From: Fulvimonas sp. R45
Lineage (GTDB): Bacteria; Pseudomonadota; Gammaproteobacteria; Xanthomonadales; Rhodanobacteraceae
DNA length: 64,000 nucleotides
Direction of reading: 5' to 3'
Assembly: GCF_030504985.1 (NCBI RefSeq)
Contig: NZ_JASERU010000012.1
Span: forward strand, 53,977-117,976
Shown here piece after piece: positions 21,271 to 30,175 of this stretch; the first letter of the stretch is position 1, and each line of letters starts with the position of its first letter. Made by a program: the position numbers and the translations under genes. Below the pieces are notes generated by a model. It had not been told where the DNA came from. It saw only the letters and a program-made list of their open reading frames with translations, and did no database searches.

Positions 21271-23691
21271 TCATTGATAGCCAAGAATACCACGGCGCAG
21301 ATAGCTCTCCGCCTGGCCGTTGAACGCGCCCATGCCCTTGAATTCCAGCTCGAACATGATCGCGTTGTCGGTGCCCGGGTTGGCCGTGGTGGTGTCGGTG
21401 ACCAGGCCGTCGTAGCCGCGCACGAAGTGGCGTCCGAGCACGCTGACGCGCACGCAGCAACCCTCGTACTGCAGGCCGGCCATGGCTTCCACCGTGCGCC
21501 GATCCCTGACCGAGTAGGTCCAGTGGCCCAGCAGGCGCCAGCGCGCGGAGACCGGATAGACCATCGAGGCGTCGTATTGTTCCAGCAGGTTGCGGCGGAA
21601 GCGGTAGGAGAAGTTCAGCACGCCGTCCAGGCCGATCCGGCGCTGCAGCTGCAGCGAGCCCATGTCGGTCTGGCGGCTGTGCGGGTTCCACTGGTAGGAG
21701 CTGTTCAGGCGCCACTGGTCGCTGAGCTGGGTGCCCAGCTCGACCACGTAGTCCGAGCCCGACCAGTCGGTGACCGGCACGCCCGGCAGCTGCACCTTCT
21801 GCGGGGTGAAGTAGCGGATCTGGCCGAAGCTCAGCGACAGCCGCTCCACGCCGCTGTCGTCGAGCAGGCGGGTGGTCACCGCGGCGGACAGGTTGTTCGC
21901 GTTCATCTGGCGGTCGGCGCCGGAATACTGGTTCGGCGAGAACAGCTGCCAGTAGTCGAACGACATCAGCGTGGTGTCGAACAGCGGCAGGTTGCCCTGG
22001 TCGCGGTAGGGCGCGTACAGGTAGTACAGCCGCGGTTCCAGCGTCTGCGTGTAGTGCTCGCCGAACAGCGAGGTGTCGCGCTCGAAGATCAGGCCGCTGT
22101 CGATGCTGGCGATGGGCAGCGAGCGGCTGGGCGTGCGGTCGGTGAACGGCGAGACCTGGCCCTGCGCCAGCGGGCCGTAGAAACCGTAGTACTGGTAGCC
22201 GTTCTTGAGCTGGTAGGCGGTGTAGCGCCAGGCCAGCTTGGGCCGCACGAACCACGCCGCGCCCTGGAAGTCGGCGCCGAGGTAGGGATACAGGTCGAGC
22301 CGGTTGCCCTCCACCACGTCGTCCTTGCGGAACGCCACCGCCTCGCTGTCCAGGCCGGCCTCGAGCCAGCGGTTGAGCGGGATGTCCAGGCTCAGCGTGG
22401 CGCGGGGCCAGCGCTTGTACTGCACCACGCTGTCGGGCAGCGAGGGGTCCACGTTCTGGTAGTAGTCGGTACCGAACGAGGCGTTCCACCAGGTGCCCGA
22501 GCCGCGCAGGTAGCTGCTGGAGGTCAGCGTGCCGGTGGCGACGGTGTACAGGTCGCTGCCGAAGTCGCGCAGGTAGTTGCGGTCGGAGGCGCGGTTGATG
22601 CTGGTGCCGATCGACCAGCCCGGCCACAGCGCGATGCTGTCGTCCAGGCGCACCAGCCAGCGCTTGTTGCCCTGGGTGTCGGTGGCGGTGGGCGACAGCG
22701 TGCGGTCGTCGAAGCGGTCGCTGTCCAGGTATTCGAAGTCCAGCGTGCCGCTGGAACCGGGCAGCAGGTAGCGCGTCTGCCCGGCCAGCATCGGGCCGCG
22801 CTTGGAGTACAGCCGCGGGTCCAGCGTGGCGTCGTAGTTCGGCGCCAGGTTGAGGTAGTACGGCGCGCTCAGCATGTAGCCGGCGCGGCTGGTGTGGGCG
22901 AAGGTGGGGTACAGGAAGCCGCTCATGCGGCGGTTGTCCACCGGGAAGCTCAGCCACGGCAGGTACAGGAACGGCACGTGCGCGAAGCGCATGGTGGCGC
23001 CGCGCGCCACGCCGCGGCCGGTTTCCTTGTTGATGGTGAGCTCCCGGGCGCGGATCTCCCACAGGTGGTGGCCGACGTCGCAGGTGGAATAGCTGACCCG
23101 GCTGTAGCGGCTGTGCTGGGCATCCAGCATGTGCATGCGGTCGGCGGTGCCGTTGCCGTGCGAGTCCAGCATCTGGTAGCGCAGGTGGCCCTCGGCCACG
23201 CCGCGGCTGGCGTCGGTGTTGCCCTGCATGTGGTCGGCGGTGAACAGTTCGCCGGCGGCCTGGCCGCGCACGTTGCCGCGGGCGTCGTAGTCGGTGGTCT
23301 CGTCGTTGTAGTCGACGCGGTCGGCCTGCAGCTGCTGGTCGGCGCGGGTGATCTTCACGTTGCCGGCGAGGTGATAGACGGTCTGGTTCGAGCTGTCCAC
23401 GTGCTCGGCGGCGGCGTGAGTGTCGGCGGTCTCGCGCAGGCGGGTGTCCTGCGGCAGGGTGGGGTCGTAGAACTCCAGCAACGCGTTCGGCCGGCACAGC
23501 GCGAAGTTGTCCGGACGCGGCGGGCAGACGAAGGTGCCCAGCGGGCAGGCCTGGGGAGTGTCGCCGGTCTCCACCGTCCGGTGCCGGCGTGTCGTCCCGG
23601 TGCCGGCCTCGGCCTGGGCGCCGATCAGGGCCAGGGCGGCGGCGACCGCCAGCAGGCGACGGGGGGGCAGGGAGCGATGCGTGCGCGTCAC
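21271..23691 (-). CDS. lptD: LptD, LPS assembly outer-membrane protein
   Basis: LptD with the lipoprotein LptE inserts lipopolysaccharide into the outer leaflet of the outer membrane. The 806-residue protein has a signal peptide (about 1-29). A periplasmic beta-jellyroll (OstA/LptA-like) domain begins near TVYHLAGNVKITRADQQL, and a large C-terminal barrel begins near ARGATMRFAHVPFLYLP. Cysteines in the N-terminal part (PQACPLGTFVC) and a Cys pair near the C-terminus (YEGCCVRVS) fit the inter-domain disulfides of LptD. It heads the lptD-surA-pdxA-rsmA-apaG-apaH string and diverges from msrB. Confidence 0.97.
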   Translation of the reverse strand: MTRTHRSLPPRRLLAVAAALALIGAQAEAGTGTTRRHRTVETGDTPQACPLGTFVCPPRPDNFALCRPNALLEFYDPTLPQDTRLRETADTHAAAEHVDSSNQTVYHLAGNVKITRADQQLQADRVDYNDETTDYDARGNVRGQAAGELFTADHMQGNTDASRGVAEGHLRYQMLDSHGNGTADRMHMLDAQHSRYSRVSYSTCDVGHHLWEIRARELTINKETGRGVARGATMRFAHVPFLYLPWLSFPVDNRRMSGFLYPTFAHTSRAGYMLSAPYYLNLAPNYDATLDPRLYSKRGPMLAGQTRYLLPGSSGTLDFEYLDSDRFDDRTLSPTATDTQGNKRWLVRLDDSIALWPGWSIGTSINRASDRNYLRDFGSDLYTVATGTLTSSSYLRGSGTWWNASFGTDYYQNVDPSLPDSVVQYKRWPRATLSLDIPLNRWLEAGLDSEAVAFRKDDVVEGNRLDLYPYLGADFQGAAWFVRPKLAWRYTAYQLKNGYQYYGFYGPLAQGQVSPFTDRTPSRSLPIASIDSGLIFERDTSLFGEHYTQTLEPRLYYLYAPYRDQGNLPLFDTTLMSFDYWQLFSPNQYSGADRQMNANNLSAAVTTRLLDDSGVERLSLSFGQIRYFTPQKVQLPGVPVTDWSGSDYVVELGTQLSDQWRLNSSYQWNPHSRQTDMGSLQLQRRIGLDGVLNFSYRFRRNLLEQYDASMVYPVSARWRLLGHWTYSVRDRRTVEAMAGLQYEGCCVRVSVLGRHFVRGYDGLVTDTTTANPGTDNAIMFELEFKGMGAFNGQAESYLRRGILGYQ

Positions 23692-23888
23692 GGTCGGCAG
23701 TCTGTCGGCGGAAAGACGCAGTAAGCTAGCAGAAAGGCCCTGTACGCGGCATGCACATGGCAGCCGGCGGGCCTGGCCGACGTCCGGCGCAGCGCGCGAT
23801 CCTGCGCCGGAACGGGCGGCGGCGGTGGCGCACCGGCGGGTTCGGGCGGGGGCGTCGCCATGGGGGCGAACAGGTTCGAGGGTGCCGC

Positions 23889-24311
23889 ATGAATCCGAAT
23901 TCCGAGTTGTCCGCGGACTCGCCCCCCGTGCGCAAGACCGACGCGCAATGGCAGGCCGAGCTCACCCCCGAGCAGTACGCGATATGCCGTTGCGCGGCCA
24001 CCGAGCCGCCGTTCAGCGGGCGCTGGTACCTCCACCGTGACGCCGGCACGTATACCTGCGTGGCCTGCGCCGCCCCGCTGTTCGCCTCCGCCGCGAAGTA
24101 CGACGCCGGTTGCGGCTGGCCCAGCTTCTTCCAGCCGCTGGCCGAGGCGGCGCTGAGCCGCCATGCGGACGACAGCCTGGGCATGCGCCGTACCGAGGTG
24201 CGCTGCGCGCGCTGCGGCTCGCACCTGGGCCACCTGTTCGAGGACGGGCCGCCGCCGACCGGCCTGCGCTACTGCATCAATTCGGTGGCGCTGGGTTTCG
24301 CGCCGGCCTAG
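23889..24311 (+). CDS. msrB: MsrB, peptide-methionine (R)-S-oxide reductase
   Basis: MsrB repairs R-methionine sulfoxide in oxidised proteins. The 140-residue protein has both zinc Cys pairs (Cys57/Cys60 and Cys106/Cys109), GCGWPSFF at 74-81, HLGHLFEDGP and the catalytic Cys129 in RYCINS. The start at 23889 gives a cytoplasmic protein; no signal peptide is seen. It stands alone, divergent from lptD and convergent, 3 bases apart, with the deacetylase-like gene. Confidence 0.96.
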   Translation: MNPNSELSADSPPVRKTDAQWQAELTPEQYAICRCAATEPPFSGRWYLHRDAGTYTCVACAAPLFASAAKYDAGCGWPSFFQPLAEAALSRHADDSLGMRRTEVRCARCGSHLGHLFEDGPPPTGLRYCINSVALGFAPA

Positions 24312-24314
24312 CGT

Positions 24315-25235
24315 TCAACCGGCCAGCGCAGCCACGTGGGCGGCGGCGCAGCGGGCCAGCGCGGCCAGGTCGTAGCCGCCCTCCAGCGTGGAGACCAGCC
24401 GGCCGCCGGCGTGTTCGCGGGCGATGTCGACGAGCTTCCCGGTCAGCCAGGCGTAGTCCTCGCTGCCCAGGCGCAGGTCGGCCAGCGGGTCGTCGCGGTG
24501 CGCGTCGAAGCCGGCCGAGACCAGCAGCAGCTGCGGCCGGAACGCGCGCAGGCGCGGCAGCAGGCGGCCTTCCCACAGCTCGCGGAAGGCGTACGAGCCG
24601 TCGCCCGCGGACAGGCAGCCGTTGACCACGTTGCCCACGCCGCATTCGTCCTCGCCACCGCTCTGCGGGTACAGCGGCCACTGCTGGCTGGAGGCGAACA
24701 GCACGCGTGGCTCGCGCTCGAAGATCGCCTGGGTGCCGTTGCCGTGGTGCACGTCGAAGTCGGCGATCGCCACGCGCTTCAGGCCGTGCGCCGTCAGCGC
24801 ATGGGCGGCGCCCACCGCCACGTTGTCGAACAGGCAGAAGCCCATCGCCCGGTCGGGCGTGGCGTGGTGGCCGGGCGGGCGCACCGCACAGAACGCATGC
24901 GCCGCCTCGCCGGCCATCGCCGCATCCACCGCCGCCACCACTGCGCCGGCGGCGCGCAGCGCGGCTTCGGCCGAGCCGGCCGACATCCGGGTGTCCTCGT
25001 CCAGCACCAGCGCCTCGTCGCCCGGCCGGGCATCGAGGATGCGCGCCACGTGCGCCGCGTCGTGGACGCGCAGCAGCTGCCCGCGGGTGGCGCGCGGCGC
25101 CTCCACGCGGTCCAGCGCGGCGAAGCGGTCGTGGTCCAGGGCGCGCAGCACCGCGGCGAGGCGCGCCGGCGACTCGGGATGGCCGGGGCCGGGATCGTGC
25201 TGCAGGCAGGCGGGGTGGGTGTACAGCCGCAGCAT
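24315..25235 (-). CDS. Histone-deacetylase superfamily amidohydrolase
   Basis: The 306-residue protein has the arginase/deacetylase fold motifs: HPESPARL, VRPPGHHA, DFDVHHGNGTQAIF with the metal Asp and His, and VSAGFDAHRDDPLA. Bacterial members deacetylate acetyl-lysine, acetylpolyamines or similar amides; the substrate here is not evident. The start at 25235 begins with the conserved LRLYTHPACLQHDPG. It follows the cobalamin adenosyltransferase by 11 bases and probably shares its transcript. Confidence 0.9.
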   Translation of the reverse strand: MLRLYTHPACLQHDPGPGHPESPARLAAVLRALDHDRFAALDRVEAPRATRGQLLRVHDAAHVARILDARPGDEALVLDEDTRMSAGSAEAALRAAGAVVAAVDAAMAGEAAHAFCAVRPPGHHATPDRAMGFCLFDNVAVGAAHALTAHGLKRVAIADFDVHHGNGTQAIFEREPRVLFASSQQWPLYPQSGGEDECGVGNVVNGCLSAGDGSYAFRELWEGRLLPRLRAFRPQLLLVSAGFDAHRDDPLADLRLGSEDYAWLTGKLVDIAREHAGGRLVSTLEGGYDLAALARCAAAHVAALAG

Positions 25236-25246
25236 GCGGGAGCGGG

Positions 25247-25813
25247 TCAGGCCTTGGGCTTGCGCCGGCGCTCGTGCTGCCACAGCACCTCGCCGTGGCC
25301 GTCGGCCCGGGCCAGCACGCGGCACAGCACGAACAGCAGGTCGGACAGCCGGTTGAGGTAGCGCTGCGCCTGCGGCCGCACCGCCTCGACGCGGCCGAGC
25401 GCGATCACCTCGCGCTCGGCGCGGCGGCACACGGTGCGCGCCAGGTGGCAGCACGAGGCCGCCATGCCGCCGCCGGGCAGGATGAAGTCCTTCAGCGGCG
25501 GCAGCGGCTCGTTGAAGCCGTCCAGTACCGTTTCCAGCCGCGCGACGTCGACATCCTCGATCATCGCCATGCCGGGGATGCACAGCTCGCCGCCCAGGTC
25601 GAACAGCTCGTGCTGCACCTGGGTCAGCGCCTCGCGCACGGCCTCGTCCACGCCGGGGCTGGCCAGCACCATGCCGATCGTGCTGTTCAGCTCGTCCACG
25701 GTGCCGTAGGCGGCGACGCGCGGGGAATCCTTGGCGACCCGCGAGCCGTCGCCGAGGCCGGTGGAGCCGTCGTCGCCGGTGCGCGTGTAGATCTTCGAGA
25801 GGCGGTTGCCCAC
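25247..25813 (-). CDS. Cob(I)alamin adenosyltransferase, PduO type
   Basis: The enzyme transfers the adenosyl group of ATP to cob(I)alamin, giving coenzyme B12. The 188-residue protein carries the N-terminal ATP-binding stretch YTRTGDDGSTGLGDGSRV, AAYGTVDELNS, the central FDLGGEL and the C-terminal RRAERE and YLNRLSDLLFVL motifs of the PduO (MMAB) type. It follows a BtuM-like membrane protein gene by 1 base, which fits joint uptake and activation of B12. No B12 synthesis gene is in the window. Confidence 0.95.
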   Translation of the reverse strand: MGNRLSKIYTRTGDDGSTGLGDGSRVAKDSPRVAAYGTVDELNSTIGMVLASPGVDEAVREALTQVQHELFDLGGELCIPGMAMIEDVDVARLETVLDGFNEPLPPLKDFILPGGGMAASCCHLARTVCRRAEREVIALGRVEAVRPQAQRYLNRLSDLLFVLCRVLARADGHGEVLWQHERRRKPKA

Positions 25814-25814
25814 G

Positions 25815-26450
25815 TCAGTGCTGCGTCTGGCCGCCGTGCTGCAGCGTGCGCGACAGCTGCACCGCCAGCACGTGCACCACCGCGCCCAGCGCCACGTACG
25901 CCGCCGTGGTGCCGAGGAACGGCAGGTACCAGTCGCCGAGGTTGGCGAGCCACGCGCCGAGGCTGCGCGGCGCCGGCACGCTGCCGCTCAGCCAGTAGAA
26001 GCTGCCGTTGGAGATGAGGTAGCAGGCCGCCTCGCTCACCAGCAGCGCCGGTACCGCCAGCGCCAGCGTGGCCAGGCCGATGCCCTGCTGGCGTTTCGCC
26101 AGCCAGCTGCCGCCCAGCCACAGCGCGGCGTAGGCCGGGGCCAGGAACCAGTAACCCGGCGACACGCAGTAGTGGGCGAAGAAGTCGATGCCCTGGCCGC
26201 TGATCACCACGTAGTCGACCACGAAGGCCTCCAGCAGCAACAGCGGCAACGCCCAGCGGGCCTGCCCGCGCAGCCAGAAGCCGGCCAGGAAGAACACGCC
26301 CCACGAGGCATCCCACACTTCATGCCGGAGCAGCGACAGGTGGATGCGGGTGACCGCCATCACCAGGGCGAGTGCGAGGAAGATGCCCATGCGTCGGGCT
26401 TGCGTCGAGGCCATGATTGCTCCGGGAAGTCGGGACGGATCCAGGCGCAC
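25815..26450 (-). CDS. Polytopic membrane protein, likely BtuM-type cobalamin transporter
   Basis: The 211-residue protein (199 if the second ATG, MASTQ, is used) has about six hydrophobic segments and no signal peptide. The stretch HYCVSPGYWFLAPAY includes Cys95, in the same setting, as I recall, as the cobalt-binding cysteine of BtuM, a solitary ECF-type S-component for B12. The identification leans on that motif, on size, and on the gene lying 1 base before a B12 adenosyltransferase, the partner usually found with BtuM. No riboswitch fits in the 63-base gap to ubiH. If not BtuM, it is an unknown integral membrane protein. Confidence 0.6.
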   Translation of the reverse strand: MRLDPSRLPGAIMASTQARRMGIFLALALVMAVTRIHLSLLRHEVWDASWGVFFLAGFWLRGQARWALPLLLLEAFVVDYVVISGQGIDFFAHYCVSPGYWFLAPAYAALWLGGSWLAKRQQGIGLATLALAVPALLVSEAACYLISNGSFYWLSGSVPAPRSLGAWLANLGDWYLPFLGTTAAYVALGAVVHVLAVQLSRTLQHGGQTQH

Positions 26451-26513
26451 AGTCTAGCCCAAGCGGAGCGGGGGGCGATGCGTGGGCGGCGCGCGGGCGC
26501 GTATCATCGCCGC

Positions 26514-27740
26514 ATGAGTCCACCAGCCCATACCGCCCCCGGCGCCGGCGTGCTGATCGTCGGCGGCGGCCTGGTCGGCGCCAGCCTCGCCATCGCGCTG
26601 GATGCCGCCGGCATCCCTGCCACCCTGGTCGAGGCCGCCACGCCGCGCGCCGACGCCCAGCCCAGCTACGACGAACGCAACCTCGCGCTGGCCCGCGCCA
26701 CCGTCAACGGCCTCGCCGCCATCGGCGTGTGGCCGCACGCCGCGGCGCAGGCCACGCCGATCCGCCACATCCACGTCAGCCGCGCCGGCGAGTTCGGCAG
26801 CGCGCGCCTCGACGCGGCGAAGCACGGCGTCGACGCGCTGGGCTGGACCCTGCCCGCGCGCGAACTGGGCGCGGCCCTGCTGCGCCGGCTGGACGCCTGC
26901 ACCCGGCTGACCCGCTGCGCACCCGCGAAGCTCGAGGCGCTGGAGCCGCACGCCGCCGGCTGGCGTGCACGGGTCCACACGGCCGAAGGCGAGCGCACGC
27001 TCGACACGCCGCTGCTGGTCGGCGCCGACGGCACCGAGTCCTTCGTGCGCGCCCGGCTCGGCATCGAGGCCGAACGGCACGACTACGAGCAGGCCCTGTT
27101 CGTGGCCACCGTGACGCCCGAGCGCGCGCACGCCCATCGCGCCTATGAGCGCTTCTCCGACGACGGCCCGGTGGCGCTGCTGCCGCTGGCCGAGGGCCGC
27201 TGCGGGCTGGTGCTCACCGTGCCGGGCGAGCAGGCCGACGAGGTCGCCGCGCTGGACGACGCCGGCTTCCTCGCGCTGGCGCAGCGCCGCTTCGGCTGGA
27301 AGCTGGGTCGCCTGGGCCGACCCGGCAGGCGCCATCCCTACGCCATCCGCCGCGTCGCCGCGCAGCAGTTGACCGGCCCGCGCGCGGTGCTGGTGGGCAA
27401 TGCCGCGCAGACCGTGCACCCGATCGGGGCACAGGGTTTCAACCTCGGCCTGCGCGATGCGCTGACCCTGGCCGAGCTGGTCGCCGGCGCCGCCGATCCG
27501 GGCGACGCCGCCCTGCTGGCGCGCTACGCCGCGCGCCGCGCGCCCGACCGCGAAGGCACGATGGCGATGAGCCACGGCCTGGTCCGCCTCGCCTGCCTGG
27601 AACAGCCCGCGCTGGCGCCGCTGCGCTCGCTGGCGCTGCTGGCCTGCGACCGGGTGGCGCCGCTGCAATCGCTGCTGGCGCGGCGCGGCATGGGCTTCCG
27701 CGGCGAGCCGCCGCGCGCCGTGCTGGAGCGCCTGCCATGA
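26514..27740 (+). CDS. ubiH: UbiH-like 2-polyprenyl-6-methoxyphenol hydroxylase
   Basis: An FAD-dependent aromatic hydroxylase of 408 residues acting in ubiquinone ring modification. Motifs are the N-terminal FAD loop GGGLVGASLAIAL, the central VGADGTESFVR and the second FAD motif VGNAAQTVHPIGAQGFNLGLRD. The NAAQT... form with GAQGFNLGLRD is typical of UbiH, distinguishing it from the following paralogue. It overlaps the next gene by 4 bases, so the two hydroxylases are co-translated. The assignment UbiH versus UbiI is by resemblance only. Confidence 0.85.
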   Translation: MSPPAHTAPGAGVLIVGGGLVGASLAIALDAAGIPATLVEAATPRADAQPSYDERNLALARATVNGLAAIGVWPHAAAQATPIRHIHVSRAGEFGSARLDAAKHGVDALGWTLPARELGAALLRRLDACTRLTRCAPAKLEALEPHAAGWRARVHTAEGERTLDTPLLVGADGTESFVRARLGIEAERHDYEQALFVATVTPERAHAHRAYERFSDDGPVALLPLAEGRCGLVLTVPGEQADEVAALDDAGFLALAQRRFGWKLGRLGRPGRRHPYAIRRVAAQQLTGPRAVLVGNAAQTVHPIGAQGFNLGLRDALTLAELVAGAADPGDAALLARYAARRAPDREGTMAMSHGLVRLACLEQPALAPLRSLALLACDRVAPLQSLLARRGMGFRGEPPRAVLERLP

Positions 27741-28936
27741 ACGCCGCCGTCGAACGCCGCCGCGCGCCCGCGCTGGACGTCGCCGTGGTCGGCGGCGGCA
27801 TGGTCGGCGCCGCCGCCGCGCTGGCGTTGGCGAAGGCCGGCTTCGCCGTGGCCTTGCTGGAAGCGCGCCCGCCGCGCCCGTGGAGCGCCGCGGACGAGGT
27901 CGACCTGCGCGTGGTCGGCCTGGCGCCCTCGTCGATCGCCCTGCTCGACGGGATGGGCGTCTGGACGCCCATCCGCGACGCGCGCTCCAGCCCCTACGCG
28001 CACATGCACGTGTGGGACGGCGAAAGCGGCGCCGCGATCGACTTCGACGCCGCCGACGAGGGCCGCGACCTGCTCGGCCACATCGTCGAGAACGACCTGG
28101 TGCAGTGGACGCTGTGGCAGGCGCTGGAGCTCGCCGGCGTGCGCCGGCTGTGCCCGGCGGAGGTGCGCGGCTACGAGGCGCGCGAGGACCGTGTCGTGCT
28201 GGAACTGGCCGATGGCGAACGCCTGTCCGCCCGGCTGCTGGTGGCCGCCGACGGCGCCGCCTCGCCGCTGCGCGGCATGGCCGGCATCGCCACCCGCGGC
28301 CGCGACTACGCGCAACGCGCGGTGGTGGCGCACGTGGCCACCGCGCGCCCGCAACAGGCCACCGCCTGGCAGCGCTTCCTGCCCACCGGGCCGCTGGCGC
28401 TGCTGCCGCTGGCCGACGGGCGCAGCTCGGTGGTGTGGTCGCTGCCGGAGGACGAGGCGCAGCGCGTGCTGGCCCTGGACGACGCGGCCTTCCGCGACGC
28501 GCTGGGCCTGGCCAGCGACTTCCGTCTTGGCCGCATCACCGCCACCACGAAGCGCACCGCGTTCCCGCTCCGGCTGCAACTGGCCGAACGCTACCAGGCT
28601 GAACGCTTCGTGTTGCTCGGCGACGCCGCCCATGCCGTGCACCCGCTGGCCGGGCAAGGCGTGAACCTGGGCCTGCGCGACGTGGCCGAACTGCGCGACG
28701 TGCTGGTCGCCGCGCGCGACGCCGGCCGCGACTTCGCCGCCGCCCACGTGCTGCGCCGCTACGCGCGCCGCCGGCAGAGCGCCGACACGCTCGACGCGCG
28801 CGGCTTCGACGCGCTGGCGCGCATCTACGCCTGGCAGTCGCCGCCGCTGGTCGCCGCGCGCGGCCTGGGCGTGCGCCTGCTCGACCGCCTGGCGCCGCTG
28901 AAGCGGCGCATCGCCGCGCACGCCGCCGGGCTTTGA
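27737..28936 (+). CDS. UbiI-like FAD-dependent ubiquinone hydroxylase
   Basis: Second UbiH/UbiI/UbiF-family flavin hydroxylase, 399 residues. It has the FAD loop GGGMVGAAAALAL, VAADGAASPLR and the C-terminal LLGDAAHAVHPLAGQGVNLGLRD. Paralogous to the upstream gene and overlapping it by 4 bases. It probably hydroxylates C5 of the ring (UbiI/VisC role), though UbiF- or UbiM-like activity cannot be excluded. Downstream is a REP-like repeat pair. Confidence 0.83.
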   Translation: MNAAVERRRAPALDVAVVGGGMVGAAAALALAKAGFAVALLEARPPRPWSAADEVDLRVVGLAPSSIALLDGMGVWTPIRDARSSPYAHMHVWDGESGAAIDFDAADEGRDLLGHIVENDLVQWTLWQALELAGVRRLCPAEVRGYEAREDRVVLELADGERLSARLLVAADGAASPLRGMAGIATRGRDYAQRAVVAHVATARPQQATAWQRFLPTGPLALLPLADGRSSVVWSLPEDEAQRVLALDDAAFRDALGLASDFRLGRITATTKRTAFPLRLQLAERYQAERFVLLGDAAHAVHPLAGQGVNLGLRDVAELRDVLVAARDAGRDFAAAHVLRRYARRRQSADTLDARGFDALARIYAWQSPPLVAARGLGVRLLDRLAPLKRRIAAHAAGL

Positions 28937-28943
28937 GTTTTTT

Positions 28944-29046
28944 CTCCTCCCCCTGCGGAGCAGGGGGAGGTCGGGAGGGGGTGAAGCTTTTCATTCGAGC
29001 CGAAGAGCCCCCCTCCCCAATCCTCTCCTGCACGCAGGGGAGGGAG
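28944..29046. repeat. REP-like palindrome pair after the ubiquinone genes
   Basis: The first unit pairs CCTCCCCCTGC with GCAGGGGGAGG around GGA (28946-28970). The second, CTCTCCTGC / GCAGGGGAG around AC, follows near 29021-29040. Two inverted units separated by about 50 bases look like a bacterial interspersed mosaic element. Confidence 0.75.
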
Positions 29047-29073
29047 CCAACCCACCAGGCCGGAGGAATCGTC

Positions 29074-29868
29074 ATGCGTCTCGCCCGTTGCTGCAGTGCG
29101 CTGTTGCTCACCGCGTTCGCCTTCGCCGCCCAGGCGAAGATGGTGCATCGCCCCGTGGACTGGACGCTCGACGGCACGCATTTCCACAGCGTGCTGGTCT
29201 ACGACGACGCCACATCCGCGAAACGCCCCGGCCTGGTGATGGTGCCCAACTGGTTCGGCGTGAACGACGACGCGGTCAGGAAGGCCGAATCGATCGCGGG
29301 CAAGGACTACGTGATCCTGCTCACCGACATGTACGGCGCCGACGCGCATCCGCAGCCGGGCAACGCCGACCAGGCGCAGGCCGCGGTGAAGCCGCTGTAC
29401 GCCCACCGCGCGCTGATGCGCCGGCGCGTGAACGAGGCGCTGGCCCAGCTCAAGGCGCAGGCGAAAAACGCCCCCATCGATACCGCGAAGCTCGCCGCGA
29501 TCGGCTTCTGCTTCGGCGGCGCGGTGGTGCTCGACCTCGCCCGCAGCGGCGCCGACGTGGCCGCGGTGGCGTCCTTCCACGGCGACCTGTCCACCGACGA
29601 CCCGTCGCTGGCGAAGCACATCAAGGCCCGCGTGTTGGCGATGAACGGCGCCGACGACAGCTGGACGATGAAGGACGCCGACACGTTCATGGCCGAAATG
29701 CGCCAGGACCCCGCCGACTGGCAGTTCGTGGTGCTCGGCCACGCCGTGCACTGCTTCACCGAGGTCGGCGAGAACGAGCCCGGCTGCAAGTACGACGCCA
29801 AGGCCGCCGCGCGCAGCTACCGGCTGATGCACCAGTGGCTGGCGTCGGCGTTCGCCGGGACGCCGTGA
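29074..29868 (+). CDS. Secreted dienelactone hydrolase family protein
   Basis: The 264-residue protein has a signal peptide (about 1-22, AQA cut) and an alpha/beta-hydrolase domain of the dienelactone-hydrolase type. The nucleophile is Cys146 in GFCFGG, an acidic residue lies near 194-195 (NGADD), and a histidine at 226 (GHAVHCF). Substrates are usually small esters or lactones and are not known here. The ATG at 29074 has a strong ribosome site (GGAGGA, 6 bases away); the longer frame upstream merely reads through the REP repeat. Confidence 0.9.
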   Translation: MRLARCCSALLLTAFAFAAQAKMVHRPVDWTLDGTHFHSVLVYDDATSAKRPGLVMVPNWFGVNDDAVRKAESIAGKDYVILLTDMYGADAHPQPGNADQAQAAVKPLYAHRALMRRRVNEALAQLKAQAKNAPIDTAKLAAIGFCFGGAVVLDLARSGADVAAVASFHGDLSTDDPSLAKHIKARVLAMNGADDSWTMKDADTFMAEMRQDPADWQFVVLGHAVHCFTEVGENEPGCKYDAKAAARSYRLMHQWLASAFAGTP

Positions 29869-30010
29869 CAGGCGATCACGAGCCGTCGTCCCGGCCTGGG
29901 CCCACTGCTGTCCGGAACAGGGGTTGATGCCGGTCAAGCGATTGCACCGAAGATCGGCAAACAGACGTGCGGGCAAGACTGCCGTCTGCTTCGAAGGGGA
30001 AGCGGGGCAG

Positions 30011-30110
30011 CCCCCTCCCCTGCGTGCAGGGGAGGGTTGGGGAGGGGTGCTTTTGGCTTGGAAGCCAAGGCGTGACCCCCTCCCGGCCTCCCCCTGCATG
30101 CAGGGGGAGG
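30011..30110. repeat. REP-like repeat pair in the 307-base gap before the prenyl synthase gene
   Basis: Unit one is CCCTCCCCTGC, GT, complement (30013-30036). Unit two is CCTCCCCCTGC, AT, complement (30087-30110). Between them is a further perfect 7-base inverted repeat, TTGGCTT / AAGCCAA. No gene is visible in the rest of 29869-30175. Confidence 0.78.
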
Positions 30111-30175
30111 AGCTCATCCAGCGGCAGAAAATATGCCGGACAGCAGCGGGCCTGCGCCGGGATGACGTGAAAACC

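Noticed and set aside
26451..26513. Cobalamin riboswitch upstream of the BtuM-like gene
   Set aside because: Only 63 bases separate it from the divergent ubiH start, too short for a B12 aptamer, and no B12-box-like sequence was seen.
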